Made by a program: the position numbers and the translations under genes. A stretch of DNA of 64,000 nt from Varibaculum timonense_A (GTDB lineage Bacteria; Actinomycetota; Actinomycetes; Actinomycetales; Actinomycetaceae), in contig NZ_JAQEVU010000002.1 in the NCBI RefSeq assembly GCF_027694345.1, positions 1 to 64,000 of the forward strand. The letters run 5' to 3'. The notes beneath the pieces were generated by a model. That model did no database searches, was not told the origin of the DNA, and was given only the letters and a program-made list of their open reading frames with translations. Positions within the stretch are counted from its first letter, which is position 1, and each line of letters starts with the position of its first letter. Below are positions 7,693-16,940 of this stretch, in pieces.

Positions 7693-8943
7693 TCAAAGCC
7701 GGGAATACCTCCGGGCTCTGCTTTCCCCATGCGCAAGAATTAACTGCTTATCTAGCAGGGAGTTCAGCAATCGGATTGTTTTTGACTTGTCAAAGCCAGA
7801 ACGTAAATCCAGTTCAGAACGTGAATAGTACCTACCCCGCAGCATGGAATTTAGTAGCAGTTCTTCCTGGGGAGACATCTGCGATAACGAACCAATAAAA
7901 GGTAAAGTAACCGTAATGGAGTTATCTAAAAGCTCAAATTTGGGAAGCTCTTTTTCATCACGATAGGACTCGCGAATACGCAAAATACCGGTCCCGAACT
8001 TCTCAATCAGTCCCAGACGAAAGAAAACCTCCGCCAAAATCGGGTTCCTGAGCACAGATACTCGTCCTCGTAAATACTCTTCTTTTGAAAGCCCAGTCGG
8101 AAGACCTCCCGGAGAACACACCTCGACGCGATCAGGGAAAATACTAACCCGTAAGCGAGAATTAATATCCCAAGTCCGGTGAACCAAGCCGTTAGCGATT
8201 GCTTCCCGGAAAGCTTCGCGCGGAACCAAATCTTTGGTGAATCGGGTCGCGCCCTCAATCTTCTCAAAGCGCAAATAACGATCGAAAACCTCCATAGCGG
8301 TGTCTAGCTGCTGTAGAACAGAAACGTGCTCGACAGTGGTGCGATCCAAGATTTCGTTAATGGAAGCACCGAACTTGATGATGTCGATTCCGGGATAACT
8401 GTTCTTATCGGACAATATGGCAGCGGCACGGTTGAAACCATTCGTCCCCATTAACCCCAAGGTTTTAAGAACATCTATGCTGGTATCTGAAATATCTAGC
8501 TGATCGTGAAGAGCTGCGGATAAAGTCTTAAACTCCAGATTTTTCTCGGGGGAGTCAAGTTCTTCAAAGGAGAGGTTCTCTCCCTCTAACACCAGGCGAT
8601 TCAGCTCAATCCTATCGACTTCGACCGTGGAGCTGTCGCTCCTGCGGTACGCTTTCCCGTTGTAAAGGTAGGGTTTATTGGGACCTTCCTGCACGTGAAG
8701 ACGGATAGTCCTGTCCTTTGGGTTTATCTGGATAGAAAATCTGGGACGTGGGGTAACACAGTCATTAATGCGGTTTTCGATTGCGAGACAGGTTTCATCT
8801 AGGTGTTCAAGACCGACCTTGCTTCCCGTGTCATCAAATCCAAACAGTATTTCACCGTCATGGAAGTTCGCGTAGGCGCTTACAATCTTGAGGAAGGTGT
8901 TGCTGACTCTTGATTTGAACTCCAAGAATGCGGATTCTCGCAT
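7693..8943 (-). CDS. AlbA_2/Schlafen-type DNA-binding regulator with RecG-C-like ATPase region
   Basis: A 416-residue protein resembling the actinobacterial and firmicute 'ATP-binding/AlbA_2 domain transcriptional regulator' family. The N-terminus (SAFLEFKSR ... SAYANFHDGEILFGFDD) matches the AlbA_2 fold, including its ExK and NxxGGxI-like segments. The middle and C-terminal parts (about 225-330, with VSIFPDRVEVCSPGGLP and RNPILAEVFFRLGLIEKFGTGI) match the HATPase_c_4 region once annotated as the RecG C-terminal domain. A C-terminal winged-helix-like tail follows. It starts at ATG 8943 with AGGAGGCAAAT upstream. It is monocistronic, is flanked by repeat arrays and has a dyad-rich promoter region, which suggests autoregulation (inference). 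Such genes are common in accessory regions. The target is unknown. Confidence 0.8.
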   Translation of the reverse strand: MRESAFLEFKSRVSNTFLKIVSAYANFHDGEILFGFDDTGSKVGLEHLDETCLAIENRINDCVTPRPRFSIQINPKDRTIRLHVQEGPNKPYLYNGKAYRRSDSSTVEVDRIELNRLVLEGENLSFEELDSPEKNLEFKTLSAALHDQLDISDTSIDVLKTLGLMGTNGFNRAAAILSDKNSYPGIDIIKFGASINEILDRTTVEHVSVLQQLDTAMEVFDRYLRFEKIEGATRFTKDLVPREAFREAIANGLVHRTWDINSRLRVSIFPDRVEVCSPGGLPTGLSKEEYLRGRVSVLRNPILAEVFFRLGLIEKFGTGILRIRESYRDEKELPKFELLDNSITVTLPFIGSLSQMSPQEELLLNSMLRGRYYSRSELDLRSGFDKSKTIRLLNSLLDKQLILAHGESRARRYSRL

Positions 8944-8982
8944 ATTTGCCTCCTGTCTATGGGATTTATTTTAGTTTGCGTG

Positions 8983-9035
8983 CAAAGCAAATGCAACGCA
9001 ATCTAATGAGTTGCATTTTCGTTGTAATTGCTTTG
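8983..9035 (-). promoter_or_regulatory. Nested dyads upstream of the AlbA-type regulator
   Basis: Two concentric inverted repeats lie 40-92 bp before the start codon of the minus-strand regulator. CAAAGCAA (8983-8990) pairs with TTGCTTTG (9028-9035), and AAATGCAAC (8989-8997) pairs with GTTGCATTT (9010-9018). The TGCAACG / CGTTGTA words are also related. The position suits an operator or promoter. No direct evidence says which protein binds. Confidence 0.5.
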
Positions 9036-10066
9036 GGATGGGTGGGTTCTCGTTTCATTTACGTTCCGGATAAACGCGGTGAAACTTGAGCATGAAGCGC
9101 ACTGGGTTTTGTTCCAGGAGGCGAGCAAGAGATGGAGGGTAAGCATGAGATGCGGGACAAACATGAGGGTGCGCACGCTCTCAGCGTGGAAAATCAGCTC
9201 GGATTGAAGCAATCGTTACCTCATGCTCGGTTCGGCTGGTTGTTACTGGGCGTCTTGCTCTCGGTTCCTTGTCGCGTCAATCTTGAGAGGAAGGTGGTGG
9301 CGAGGATCTGGTGGGGGCTGAGGGCAGCCGATTCGCCGATTCTCACGAGTAAATGCCTAAAATTATGCTTTTTAAGCATTTTAAGATTCGCCCTTGATTT
9401 TTATTAATTTAAATGCTTTAAGTTTATTTTTATTTATATAAAAGTTACTAAAGAAAAGCTAGTAACTGTTAAAAGAATAGGAAAATAAGTGCCTGAATTA
9501 ATAGAGTTTGCGCATTTTTTGTCGTGTCTATTTCCGAGGCAAATTTTGCGAAAGTTATCCACAGGCTAGATTATAAAAGAGGTGCCGTTTTCTCATTAAA
9601 TAACTCTAATACATAAGGGGTGTGTTGCGTAAATAGGGTGTGATGCTGTTTCTTAGTCCCTTTTTCTTCTGGGTGAGGGGGCTGGCGGTGTTTCCCGTTC
9701 CCTAGATTGCTCCGGTGAAATCGCTCCGCAGGGAGGGGGGGAGAAGAGTGGGGGGCGAAACTGGCTCAGGAGGGTGGGGCTGGCTCAGGAGGGTGGAAGT
9801 GTCGGTGTTGTGGCTGTGGTGGCTTGTGGGGGGGTGCAGAATCGCCCTCCCCGGACAAAATCACCCTCCCGGTACAGGAACGCCCTCCGGCGCGGAGAAG
9901 GTGACAAAACACCCTCCCGCGCCGACTAAGGGGGTGGGAGCCTGTGTAAGTGGGGGTCTCAGACTGGTGAACGTGATGGTAGTTGAGTGCAAAATGTAAA
10001 AAACTATCCATTTGTGTTGTAAAAGCTGTAATATGTACTTCAAAAGTTGAGGTTTGTATTTAAGGA
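9036..10066. other. Long intergenic gap with AT-rich segment and repeat array
   Basis: No gene is supported here. 9036-9390 shows nothing recognisable. 9390-9640 is unusually AT-rich compared with its surroundings. A repeat array occupies 9768-9930: G cores AGGAGGGTG at 9768 and 9787 (19 bp apart), then C cores at 9843, 9862 and 9881 (19 bp each) and a last one at 9910. The final ~100 bp probably carry the promoter of the antitoxin gene. Confidence 0.6.
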
Positions 10067-10075
10067 GTGATTGAA

Positions 10076-10333
10076 GTGGCACAAGCAACTGTCAATTTTC
10101 GGATGGATGCTAGTTTGAAAAAATCTCTTGAAGCTACGTGTAAAGAACTGGGGCTTACGGCTACCAGTGCATACACCATGTTTGCTGCAAAGGTCGTGCG
10201 GGAGAAGCGGATACCGTTTGAGGTGTCTATTGATCCGTTCTATTCAGAATCCAATATGAAGCGTTTGCGCAGCTCAATAGCGCAGATGGACCGTACAGGC
10301 GGCGCTGTTCACGAGGTTCTGCCCGGTGATTAA
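10076..10333 (+). CDS. RelB/DinJ-family antitoxin
   Basis: An 85-residue antitoxin with an N-terminal ribbon-helix-helix segment (ATVNFRMDASLKKSLEATC ... LGLTATSAYTMFAAKVV) and the IPFEV element typical of RelB/DinJ proteins. I chose GTG 10076 because AAGGAG (10062-10067) then sits 8 nt upstream. An in-frame GTG at 10067 would overlap that site. The stop overlaps the start of the downstream toxin fragment. It would bind toxin and operator DNA. Because the toxin is truncated, this may be an orphan or decaying module. Confidence 0.82.
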   Translation: MAQATVNFRMDASLKKSLEATCKELGLTATSAYTMFAAKVVREKRIPFEVSIDPFYSESNMKRLRSSIAQMDRTGGAVHEVLPGD

Positions 10334-10508
10334 GGCGTGGACAGATTATTCTTGGGAAGAATTTCAGTATTGGCTGAAGCAAGACAAGAAAACTTTAAGA
10401 CGGATATTACAGTTAATACAGTCGATTGACCGTAATGGGTACAACTGTATAGGTAAACCTGAACCTTTAAAGGGAGACCTATCGGGGTACTGGAGCACCC
10501 TCTGGTGA
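10326..10508 (+). pseudogene. Truncated YoeB/Txe-family toxin
   Basis: Starts at GTG 10326, overlapping the antitoxin stop by 8 nt, as in intact modules. The 60 encoded residues match the first ~59 of YoeB-type mRNA interferases (W-x2-YSWEEFQYWLKQDKK ... GKPEPLKGDLSGYWS) and then end TLW-stop. The usual C-terminal third (R-R-I-x2-EHRLVY ... CRYHY), with the catalytic Glu/Arg/His residues, is missing. It is therefore very probably inactive. The break near 10496 coincides with a sequence carrying short direct repeats. Pairing of a DinJ-like antitoxin with a YoeB-like toxin is known in other bacteria. Confidence 0.8.
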
Positions 10509-10569
10509 CATAATAAGGGCGCATTATGGTGACCGGTGACGCTTGTGGAACTCATTATGGTGACTTCTA
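10509..10569. repeat. Short direct repeats at the toxin break point
   Basis: CATTATGGTGAC occurs at 10522-10533 and 10553-10564. A related CTGGTGACATAAT at ~10502 partly overlaps the stop of the truncated toxin. The segment also has an imperfect palindrome, ATAATAAGGGCGCATTAT. It resembles the scar or terminal sequence of a lost mobile element, but no transposase remains, so this is inference. Confidence 0.4.
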
Positions 10570-10582
10570 ACGCTTAACTCCG

Positions 10583-10722
10583 CTTACGCCCTCCTTCCCC
10601 TCCTCTCCTTCCCCTCCTCTCCTTTCCTTCTCGCCCTCTTTCCCCTTCTTCCCTTCCTTCCCCTCTCACCCTTCCTCCTCTCCTTCCTCTCCTTTCTCTC
10701 GTCCCCCCTCGCCCACCTCCCA
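10583..10722. repeat. ~140-bp polypyrimidine tract upstream of metK
   Basis: On the + strand the stretch is almost only C and T (runs such as CTCCTTCCCCTCCTCTCC), with very few purines. It ends ~50 bp before metK. Such tracts can form triplex (H-DNA) or unusual polypurine transcripts. No coding frame is credible here: the minus-strand frames would encode only Arg/Gly/Glu/Lys. It separates the toxin remnant from the metK promoter. Confidence 0.85.
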
Positions 10723-10773
10723 AAAAAGTCCCGAAATTCCCGCAACCGCCAGCCCTGCCATAAACTGGAAACC

Positions 10774-11967
10774 ATGAGCCCAAAGCAGTCGATTTTTACT
10801 TCTGAATCCGTAACCAGTGGTCACCCCGACAAAGTCTGTGACCGCATCGCCGACTCCATAGTCGATGCCCTGTTAGAACAAGACCCGGAAGCCCGGTCTG
10901 CCGTGGAAGTTATGGCGACCACCGGGCAGGTACATCTGGCCGGGGAAATCACCACTTCTGGATATGTAGACCTGCAAACCTTGGTGCGTGAAACTATCAA
11001 TGAAATCGGCTACACCTCCTCTGATATCGGTTTCGATGGAGATTCTTGCGGAGTGCTGGTATCTATCGACCGCCAGAGCCCCGACATTGCTCAAGGGGTG
11101 CAAGACTCGTGGGAAACCCGCGAAGGATTAGCAGTAGATGCTTTTGACCAGCAGGGAGCCGGCGACCAAGGGATGATGTTCGGCTACGCCTGCAACGAAA
11201 CCCCTGATTTAATGCCCGCCCCGATTTGGTTGGCGCACCGCTTAGCAAAGCAGCTCGAAAAAGTACGGCGCGAAAAAATCCTCGACTACCTGTGCCCCGA
11301 TGGAAAAACCCAGGTGACGGTACGTTACGAGGACGGACGCCCGGTAGGGCTCGACACCATCGTGCTCTCTACCCAGCACCGGGCATCTGCAAACCTAAAA
11401 GACCTGCGCGAAGAAGTAAAATCCGCGGTGATTGACCCGGTTATCGCCCAGGTGCCTTGGGTTGAGGATAGTGATTTCCGCACCCTCGTAAACCCGGCGG
11501 GACGCTTCATATTAGGAGGCCCGGCCGCTGATACTGGCGTTACCGGCAGGAAAATCATTGTGGACACGTATGGAGGCATGGCGCGCCACGGCGGGGGTGC
11601 GTTCTCTGGAAAAGACGCTTCCAAAGTTGATCGCTCCGCCGCCTATGCGACCAGGTGGGTAGCCAAGAACGTGGTGGCAGCCGGACTTGCAGATCGGGCG
11701 GAACTGCAGGTGGCGTACGCTATCGGCTCGGCGCACCCGGTTTCGATGGAACTGGAAACCTTCGGTACCGAAAAAGCGGATAAGACCCAGATTTTGCAGG
11801 CAGTCCGGGAAACTTTCGATTTGCGTCCGGCCGCTATTATCGACCGGCTTTCGCTGCGCCGACCTATCTATTCGCGCACCGCCGCCTACGGGCATTTCGG
11901 GCGTTCCGGGTTCACCTGGGAAGATACCGATATGGCGCGGGAGTTACGCGCCAAACTAGGGGCGTAA
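10774..11967 (+). CDS. metK: S-adenosylmethionine synthetase
   Basis: Makes S-adenosylmethionine from methionine and ATP in the cytosol. Its 397 residues match the family length. Signature motifs are GHPDKVCD (16-23, substrate and metal binding), GAGDQGMMFGYA (128-139, hexapeptide loop) and GGGAFSGKD (273-281). It starts at ATG 10774. Only weak purines (GGAAA) precede it, and a TATA-like CATAAACT lies just upstream, so a very short leader is possible. No SAM riboswitch was recognised. It stands alone, between a polypyrimidine tract and a 521-bp gap before secA. Confidence 0.97.
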   Translation: MSPKQSIFTSESVTSGHPDKVCDRIADSIVDALLEQDPEARSAVEVMATTGQVHLAGEITTSGYVDLQTLVRETINEIGYTSSDIGFDGDSCGVLVSIDRQSPDIAQGVQDSWETREGLAVDAFDQQGAGDQGMMFGYACNETPDLMPAPIWLAHRLAKQLEKVRREKILDYLCPDGKTQVTVRYEDGRPVGLDTIVLSTQHRASANLKDLREEVKSAVIDPVIAQVPWVEDSDFRTLVNPAGRFILGGPAADTGVTGRKIIVDTYGGMARHGGGAFSGKDASKVDRSAAYATRWVAKNVVAAGLADRAELQVAYAIGSAHPVSMELETFGTEKADKTQILQAVRETFDLRPAAIIDRLSLRRPIYSRTAAYGHFGRSGFTWEDTDMARELRAKLGA

Positions 11968-12488
11968 AACCGGCGAACAGGCTTGAAGGGCGTAAAACAA
12001 GCACACAAGGCTGGGGGCGATCACCTGCGAACAAAGCTGGGAACATAAAACCGACGGGTAAATTTAAGACCGTAACTTGAGCTGCTCGCGCTGCTAGGGG
12101 ATTAGCTCGGATTGCTGCTAGGAATCTAGCTAGGGCGTACCCGTCACAATCTAGCTAGAATGAAGCCACCGCGGTCGAGATAGGACGCGCTCAGCGCGAT
12201 TTACCTAGGACGCACTCGCGCAGGGCGTGACCCTTGCTATGTCGAGGTGACGTGCGTCCTATCAAGGTTCGCCCCACAGTATCGGGACTCACTCGGTACA
12301 GGGCTTGGCCTGATATGAACTAAAGCAAAAGGTGGTTATCCAGCGCTAACACACCCGCGAACCATAAAGCTCGGAATCTAGTTTTACCTGGGGCAACCTT
12401 GTTCCGCTAAGCCCTGAGGAAAACCTAATCGTGGTTTTGCTATAAGCAATTATAGAATCTGTACTGGAGCGAAAACACGGGAGAACTA
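11968..12488. other. Intergenic gap before secA with dyads
   Basis: A 521-bp gap without a gene. It holds an inverted repeat GATAGGACGC (12179-12188) / GCGTCCTATC (12254-12263) with a further direct copy TAGGACGC at 12206-12213, a GCGC-rich dyad inside it, and repeated words AATCTAGCTAG near 12124 and 12149. These may form a structured leader or regulatory site for secA, whose promoter should be in the last ~150 bp. The rest shows nothing recognisable. Confidence 0.5.
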
Positions 12489-15266
12489 ATGTCTTTTTTT
12501 GAAAAAATCTTGCGAATGGGTGAGGGACGCACCCTGAAGCGTCTTGACCGTAAAGCCAGCGAAGTACTCGCAAAAGAGGACGAATACGCTGAGTTAAGCG
12601 ATGAAGAACTGAAAGATAAAACTGCTGAATTTAGAGACGCACTGGCACATGGAGCCAGTGAAGATGAAATCCTGGTGGACGCTTTCGCTACCGTGCGGGA
12701 AGCCGCCTGGCGCGTCCTCAAGCAAAAGCCCTATCACGTGCAGGTAATGGGGGGTATCGCCCTCCATAACGGCAATATCGCCGAGATGAAAACCGGTGAA
12801 GGTAAAACCCTGGTTGCCACCATGCCCAGCTACCTAAATGCCCTTAGCGGCAAGGGCGTGCACGTCGTCACGGTGAACGACTACCTGGCCAGCTATCAAA
12901 GTGAACTGATGGGGCGGGTTTATCGCTTCCTGGGGCTAACCGTGGGCTGTATCGTCAATGGGCAAACCCCAACCGAGCGGGTAAAACAGTACCAAGCGGA
13001 TATTACTTACGGTACTAATAACGAGTTCGGGTTCGACTACCTGCGCGACAATATGGTGCAGCGAGTAGAGGACATTGTGCAGCGTGGTCACAATTTCGCC
13101 ATCGTGGACGAGGTGGACTCGATTCTCATTGACGAAGCGCGGACTCCGCTGATTATTTCCGGTCCTGCCCAAGGTGAAGCTGACCAGTGGTATAACAAGT
13201 TTGCTTCCCTGGTGACCCGCCTGGAAAGAGACATGGATTACGAGGTAGATGAAAAGAAACATACCGTGGGGGTTACCGATGTGGGAATCGCCGCGGTAGA
13301 GGACTTCCTGGGAATTGATAACCTCTACGAAGCCTCCCACACGCCCCTAATCGGGTTCCTCAACAATGCGATTAAAGCAAAAGAGCTGTTCAAACGGGAT
13401 CGCGACTATATTGTGCGCAACCGGGAAGTGCTAATCGTAGACGAACACACCGGTCGCGTCATGGAGGGACGGCGCTACAACGAGGGAATGCATCAGGCAA
13501 TCGAGGCCAAGGAACACGTCCCGGTCAAAGCCGAGAATCAGACTCTGGCCACCATTACTTTGCAGAATTATTTCCGCCTGTACAACAAACTTGCGGGCAT
13601 GACCGGTACGGCTGAAACCGAGGCGGCCGAGTTCATGAATACCTACAAGATTGGGGTACTTCCGATTCCGTCTAATAAACCGATGATTCGCATTGACCAG
13701 CCGGATTTGGTTTATCCTTCCCGGCGCGGAAAACTCAAGGCAATCGTGGAGGATATTAAGGAACGTCACGAGAAAGGTCAGCCGATTCTGGTGGGCACTA
13801 CCGATGTTGCCAAGTCGGAGGAGCTTTCGATAATGCTGGACGAGGCCGGCGTGCCTCACAATGTGCTTAACGCTAAACAGCACGCTCACGAGGCGCAGGT
13901 GGTGTTCGAGGCGGGACGTAAAGGCATGGTTACGGTGGCCACCAATATGGCTGGTCGTGGTACCGACATTATGCTGGGTGGCAATCCGGAACATATTGCT
14001 GACCAGAAGTTGCGTTCGCAGGGACTTGACCCGGAAGAAACTCCCGATGAATGGCGTAAAGCCTGGTCGGATGCTTTATCTGAGGCAGAGGCAGAGGTTG
14101 CTGACGAGCATGAAGAGGTCGTGGAACTGGGGGGATTGTACGTCCTCGGTACTGAACGCCACGATGCGCGCCGGATTGATAACCAGTTGCGAGGGCGTTC
14201 TGGTCGTCAAGGTGACCCGGGGGAATCCCGTTTCTACTTGGCAATGGACGATCCGCTAATGAAGAAGAATATGGCGGCGTTTGTTACCCGCTTTATGAAT
14301 TCTTCCATGTATCCAGAAGATTTGCCTTTGGAATCCAAGCTGGTGTCAGGGCGGATTCAATCTGCTCAGCATCAAACCGAGGCTCAAAACTTCGAGATTC
14401 GTAAGAACGTCCTCAAATATGACGACGTAATGACTGATCAGCGTGATTTGATTTATCGGGAACGCCAAGAGGTTCTGCAAAAGGAAATTGATCTTGACGA
14501 GCTGGTTCCCTCCTATATGCGCAGCTTAATTAAAGAGGCAGTGTCTCAGGCTACCGCCGAGGGGGCTGATTCTAACGAATGGGATTTGGAGAAGCTTTGG
14601 AATAACCTGCGCGCCCTCTATCCGGTTCGGGCTTCGCTGTCGGATTTAAAGGACGAGGACGGCAATTTCTTGCATATCACCGCCTCTGAACTAGAGGAAA
14701 TGCTGCAAAACGATATTGCCGATGCCTATGAAGAGATTCTGGATCAGGTAAACGAGAACCCGATTGCGATTGATCAGCTTGGCGACCAGCCGATGGCGAA
14801 ATTGGAGCGCCGCGTTTTGCTGGCTACGGTGGATAGGCTGTGGCAACAGCACCTTTACGAGATGGACTACCTGAAAGAGGGTATTGGTCTGCGAGCTATG
14901 GGGCAGCGTGACCCCTTGGTGGAATACAAGTCCGAGGGCGCGCTCATGTTCGAGAACATGATGGGGCAGGTGCGTGAAGATACTATTACCGGTATTTTTA
15001 ACTTCTCTCACCAGTTCCAGCAAGTCTATGAACAACAACTGGAGGCAGAAAAGCAGCAAGAAGAGCAGGTTAAAAAGAAGGCTCTGGCTGAAGGCTCGGT
15101 AATGGGGGATACCGGACATAAGGAATCCTCAAAGGCTCTACCGGCGAACGCTGGAGAGTCTGAGCAGGGTGCGGCATTCGGTGGTGACGCTGCTCGGCAA
15201 GTGGCCGCTAATGGTGGTAATCGTGCTCAACGCCGCGCCCAAAAGAAAGCTAAGAAACGCCGCTAG
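12489..15266 (+). CDS. secA: Preprotein translocase ATPase SecA
   Basis: Motor ATPase that drives preproteins through SecYEG at the membrane. The 925 residues are in the SecA1 size range. Walker A is GEGKT (103-107), the DEAD-like motif is VDEVD (206-210), GTDIMLGG marks the preprotein/helicase region, and GRSGRQGDPGES (about 569-580) is NBD2 motif VI. The C-terminus is a Gln/Glu-rich linker ending in a Lys/Arg-rich tail. The Cys-containing zinc motif found in many SecA C-termini is absent, as is usual in actinobacteria. It starts at ATG 12489 after CGGGAG. This is the housekeeping copy. No SecA2 is visible. Confidence 0.97.
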   Translation: MSFFEKILRMGEGRTLKRLDRKASEVLAKEDEYAELSDEELKDKTAEFRDALAHGASEDEILVDAFATVREAAWRVLKQKPYHVQVMGGIALHNGNIAEMKTGEGKTLVATMPSYLNALSGKGVHVVTVNDYLASYQSELMGRVYRFLGLTVGCIVNGQTPTERVKQYQADITYGTNNEFGFDYLRDNMVQRVEDIVQRGHNFAIVDEVDSILIDEARTPLIISGPAQGEADQWYNKFASLVTRLERDMDYEVDEKKHTVGVTDVGIAAVEDFLGIDNLYEASHTPLIGFLNNAIKAKELFKRDRDYIVRNREVLIVDEHTGRVMEGRRYNEGMHQAIEAKEHVPVKAENQTLATITLQNYFRLYNKLAGMTGTAETEAAEFMNTYKIGVLPIPSNKPMIRIDQPDLVYPSRRGKLKAIVEDIKERHEKGQPILVGTTDVAKSEELSIMLDEAGVPHNVLNAKQHAHEAQVVFEAGRKGMVTVATNMAGRGTDIMLGGNPEHIADQKLRSQGLDPEETPDEWRKAWSDALSEAEAEVADEHEEVVELGGLYVLGTERHDARRIDNQLRGRSGRQGDPGESRFYLAMDDPLMKKNMAAFVTRFMNSSMYPEDLPLESKLVSGRIQSAQHQTEAQNFEIRKNVLKYDDVMTDQRDLIYRERQEVLQKEIDLDELVPSYMRSLIKEAVSQATAEGADSNEWDLEKLWNNLRALYPVRASLSDLKDEDGNFLHITASELEEMLQNDIADAYEEILDQVNENPIAIDQLGDQPMAKLERRVLLATVDRLWQQHLYEMDYLKEGIGLRAMGQRDPLVEYKSEGALMFENMMGQVREDTITGIFNFSHQFQQVYEQQLEAEKQQEEQVKKKALAEGSVMGDTGHKESSKALPANAGESEQGAAFGGDAARQVAANGGNRAQRRAQKKAKKRR

Positions 15267-15324
15267 TTTGTGGGGTTTGCACGGTCTGCGTCCTTATCGG
15301 ATTTGAGGGTCTTTTCCGGTGTAT

Positions 15325-15948
15325 TTATCCGATTTCGAGGGCGCAGATTCGCCAGGTTTTTCCCCAGGGTTTTAGACGCATGGCTACTGCGCGTACCCGG
15401 GAGCCGTCATTGATGCTGACTGCTACTTCTATTCCGTCAAATCCGAGGGTTCCTTCACCTACTCGCCGGTAGCAGATGCGTCGTACTTGAATCGGCTGGG
15501 GTAACGGATGGTGAAGTTCGCTGCGTGCTAATGCAAGAAAAGGTTTGCGCAGTTCGGCGGTAAACCAGTTGGCGGTTGCTTGTACGGAGCGTCTGCCAGA
15601 AAACACTTCAAATATGGTTTTTACTGCCGCGGCTACCCACGGTTTTATCTGAGGTAGAGCGCTGAGGGATTCGGCTTGTTTCGAGGTGGACAGTACTTCT
15701 GGTTTTACTTTTGATGGGGGTAGGAGTGTTTGTACTTCAAGAGCTCCATATTTTGGGCTGAGGGGAATCTGGGGGAGTTCGGGACAGATTATCGCTACCG
15801 GTCCGGAGTTTGATCCGTCTTGAGGGCAGATAGTAACTATTGGTTTTCCTGGTGGAAATAGTTCGCGGGCGGGTTGCTCGCTGTGTATAGGGCTGGATTC
15901 TGCTGGCGCTACTTCCCGGAGGAAGGGCTGCCTAAGTGCTAGGCTCAT
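15325..15948 (-). CDS. Rv3235-family protein
   Basis: A 207-residue protein of unknown function. The C-terminal ~100 residues (AAVKTIFEVFSGRRSV ... W-F ... RVRRICYRRVGEGTLGF-like segment, then a valine/alanine-rich strand and the end CALEIG) resemble the actinobacterial Rv3235 family, whose members also sit near secA. The N-terminal half is Pro/Ser-rich and probably disordered. No membrane helix or signal peptide is seen. It converges with secA, with ~58 bp between the stops. The start at ATG 15948 has only a weak upstream site, so a downstream start is possible. The assignment rests on the C-terminal pattern and the genomic position. Confidence 0.65.
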   Translation of the reverse strand: MSLALRQPFLREVAPAESSPIHSEQPARELFPPGKPIVTICPQDGSNSGPVAIICPELPQIPLSPKYGALEVQTLLPPSKVKPEVLSTSKQAESLSALPQIKPWVAAAVKTIFEVFSGRRSVQATANWFTAELRKPFLALARSELHHPLPQPIQVRRICYRRVGEGTLGFDGIEVAVSINDGSRVRAVAMRLKPWGKTWRICALEIG

Positions 15949-16206
15949 GGGCTTGGTTCCTTTAAATTGAGAAATTTCGGTCCCTAGTCCGTTAGGGGCG
16001 TTGGGGGAACGGGCGTCACTGCCGGTTATCGCTTGCGCGTTATTAGAGAGCTAGATCACTTTTACCTGCGGGGCAAAAGTACCTGTAAGGGCTGTGTAAA
16101 GCCAAGTATTAAGTAATCATTAAAGTGAGATTAGTAAAATTGGAGAAGTGTGGCTGTGGGTGGTGTTGATAGAGGTAAGTAAGAGGTTATTGGTTAGAAT
16201 CAGTAT

Positions 16207-16809
16207 GTGCGAATCTACCTCCCCCTGGCAGCCAACGACCTTTTTGAGCCACAGCTATATTCGCCCTATTGTTGGACGGGCAATCAGAGCTTTAGCGATC
16301 TTTGGGGGCTGGATCCTCTAGATAGTGAGCAAGCAGAGGATATGGCAATGTCTATGGCAGCTATGGACTGCTTGGGGAAAGTTATCGAGGGCTATCAAGG
16401 TCGCATAGTTGCAGCCTTAGATGCAGATATAAGCGAGCTGAATGGGCAGACCGCTCCCGGGGTTTTGGCGGTAAAAGACGCTTTTCCCTGGCAGCGCCTG
16501 GTCAGTGTGCATCTTGATTTGAGCGAAAATCTTCCCCTTTGTGAACAGGTAAGACGTGCGATTACCATGGCGCAAGCTAAAGCCTGGTGTCGCGGAGATT
16601 TTACTAGCACTCCCGATGGTTCAGCTAGTAATGAGCCGCTTGGGGTAAACGATATAGAGGCGGGGAAAAACACTGATATTACGGGCGCAGAAAATGCAAA
16701 AAGTACCGCCCAGGGGCTTGAGCTGTGGCAGCAGCTAGCAGCAGAGCCGCTTTCTTGGTTTGACGCAAGTGAACTTGAGTATTTGCGTCGCTATCTGCGC
16801 GAATCCTAA
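16207..16809 (+). CDS. DUF6912-like hypothetical protein
   Basis: A 200-residue protein starting at GTG 16207 with the N-terminus VRIYLPLAANDL. That pattern is typical of a small actinobacterial family (DUF6912) found near secA/Rv3235-type genes. A cluster of acidic residues and a low-complexity loop (about 135-165, Asn/Gly/Thr-rich) separate the core from a C-terminal helix, EYLRRYLRES. No membrane segment or catalytic motif is visible, and the function is unknown. The family name is tentative. The upstream 258-bp gap divides it from the divergent Rv3235-like gene and probably holds both promoters. Confidence 0.6.
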   Translation: MRIYLPLAANDLFEPQLYSPYCWTGNQSFSDLWGLDPLDSEQAEDMAMSMAAMDCLGKVIEGYQGRIVAALDADISELNGQTAPGVLAVKDAFPWQRLVSVHLDLSENLPLCEQVRRAITMAQAKAWCRGDFTSTPDGSASNEPLGVNDIEAGKNTDITGAENAKSTAQGLELWQQLAAEPLSWFDASELEYLRRYLRES

Positions 16810-16940
16810 GAGCGGCGAAGCGTCAAGTCCTTAGAGCGCCTAGATGCCAACTGATTAAAGTAACTAGCCGGCGAGAGTCTGGGGCTACCTGTTCCTAGAG
16901 CTGTACGTACCTGTGTACCTTTGCGGGTGGTCTGAGGAGG

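Noticed and set aside
9132..9407. A 91-codon frame in the gap after the AlbA-type regulator
   Set aside because: No ribosome-binding site, mixed composition, and no family resemblance.
10574..10783. Minus-strand open frames rich in Arg, Gly, Glu and Lys
   Set aside because: They are translations of the polypyrimidine tract, with no ribosome-binding site and no protein-like composition.
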